Assembly (NCBI RefSeq): GCF_003590095.1
Contig: NC_039480.1
Span: 12,687,328 to 12,751,327, forward strand
Reading direction: 5' to 3'
DNA: 64,000 nucleotides
Origin: Trichoplusia ni
Lineage: Eukaryota; Arthropoda; Insecta; Lepidoptera; Noctuidae
The stretch's first letter is position 1, and each line of letters opens with the position of its first letter. The notes under the pieces are model-generated. The model ran no database searches, was not told the origin of the DNA, and saw only the letters and a list, made by a program, of their open reading frames with translations. A program made the position numbers and the translations under genes. Shown in pieces: positions 63,176-64,000 of the stretch.

Positions 63176-63939
63176 TCAAATATGTGGGATGTAAAAAATA
63201 TTATTTAGTTAAATTCAGTAAAACTGGAATCCGTATCAACAAAAGAGATGTTCGTAGTCTAAATTAAAAGCCCGATTTAGAGTTTAGATCAAGAGCTCTT
63301 TTCCAGCACGCATCACTACCATCTCATAAAGATACACTCTATCTACCACAGTTGCAACGGTTGTGCTTTAACTGGTGGCAGACTCCGCCCGGGATAACGA
63401 ACCCGAGACCCACAATGTCAACGTGGCGTTTTTCACCGTTATCTTTAAACATTTACAAACTATGACGCAGGTTATCCAATCATATCTTGATTGGCAGAAA
63501 GCTGCGGCCTTATCGTCTAGTCCTTATAATTTACGTAAAACTACATTGCTTTTGATATCTTTATTATCTTGAACTATCAATTGATGTATAAATTATTATA
63601 GCTATAATATGGTATTAAACGATTAAAGTAGGCTTGAGATACACTGAAACCGGCACCTGACTAGATGTAGCCGTTAAAAGTGATAACAAAGGAAAATCTG
63701 AACCAATTACAGTTGACACAAGTCCTAAGTATCTTCTGCCTTTACTCAGCAGGTATTACTTATCAAAACAAAGGTCGATCACCTTGTCATACTTAAATTT
63801 ATTCCTAAATAACAATACCAAACGAAAAATCATGGAACTATTATATTAAAGATATCGTTATCGATTATGATAATTGTTTTAATAAATCAATTATTCGGTG
63901 ATAGACACCGATTAAACATAGGTATAGGTAAATACTTAC

Positions 63940-64000
63940 AGTTACTACGCAAATTACAGATATGGTAAAAAGGTAAACCTTCGCAAAGGATGTAGTTATA
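63940..64000 (-). CDS. possible signal-peptide exon running off the right edge
   Basis: On the minus strand a good GTAAGT donor at 63934-63939 follows an open frame that reads TTSFAKVYLFTISVICVVT, hydrophobic like a signal peptide. The frame resembles exon 1 of pseudoenzyme 1 (KVYLIATSYFLGAL), with the donor sequence also similar. No start codon is visible because the window ends. It may be the first exon of a third, related gene, but no downstream M14 exon was found. Confidence 0.22.

Larger units (their letters stand above)
59207..63939. other. intergenic DNA rich in repeats
   Basis: Polyadenylation signal AATAAA for the preceding gene near 59565. Beyond it lie a dispersed repeat (60298-60387), a LINE tail (about 61262-61432) and a repeat block bounded by inverted repeats (62477-63175). 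A possible exon at about 60840-60957 lies between an AG acceptor and a GT donor but has no recognisable content. Confidence 0.5.

Noticed and set aside
63375..63572. 65-codon plus-strand frame at the right end
   Set aside because: No family resemblance, next to repeat sequence, no splice support.

Overview
This is nuclear DNA from a lepidopteran insect, probably a moth. The evidence is AT-rich spacer with short-intron genes, tRNA-derived SINEs and TA-flanked MITEs of lepidopteran type, and insect-type rDNA. The assembly has one 1,000-N gap (24151-25150).

Left part (1-16 kb), unique sequence. The 3' end of a phtf gene (+) comes first. It is followed by a LUC7-like U1 snRNP splicing factor (-), which is head-to-head with PIGQ/GPI1 (+), a subunit of the enzyme that starts GPI-anchor synthesis. 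PIGQ converges on nudE (-), a dynein/Lis1 adaptor.

Middle part (15.7-39.8 kb), rearranged. nudE (-) and TXNDC11 (+, thioredoxin-domain ER protein) are head-to-head. This locus is present as a left copy ending at the gap, an inverted partial copy (28570-33001), and a direct copy (33002 onward) that runs into unique DNA. Between the gap and the inverted copy lies an rDNA piece on the minus strand: 28S 3' part, complete intergenic spacer/5' ETS, and 18S 5' end. The left copy differs from the right contig only by single-base insertions in homopolymers or base runs. The inverted and direct copies meet with 1-2 bp of microhomology and an asymmetric fold-back. Overlapping contigs plus a chimeric right contig explain this best, although a real rearrangement is not excluded.

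Right part (40-64 kb). The intact TXNDC11 gene ends at 44507, and its introns hold MITEs, a LINE remnant and a 46-bp copy of its own exon. Then come two head-to-head genes of the M14 zinc-carboxypeptidase family: 47112-53824 (-) and 54953-59206 (+). Both have lost zinc-binding and catalytic residues and appear to be secreted or membrane-associated pseudoenzymes. The plus-strand protein also carries a long Thr/Pro-rich, then acidic, N-terminal region. The last 5 kb is mostly repeats, with a possible signal-peptide exon running off the right edge.

All exon coordinates are my manual splice-site calls. Summed coding lengths are multiples of three for LUC7-like, PIGQ, TXNDC11 (right copy), nudE (after allowing for the one-base insertion) and both M14 genes, which supports the models.
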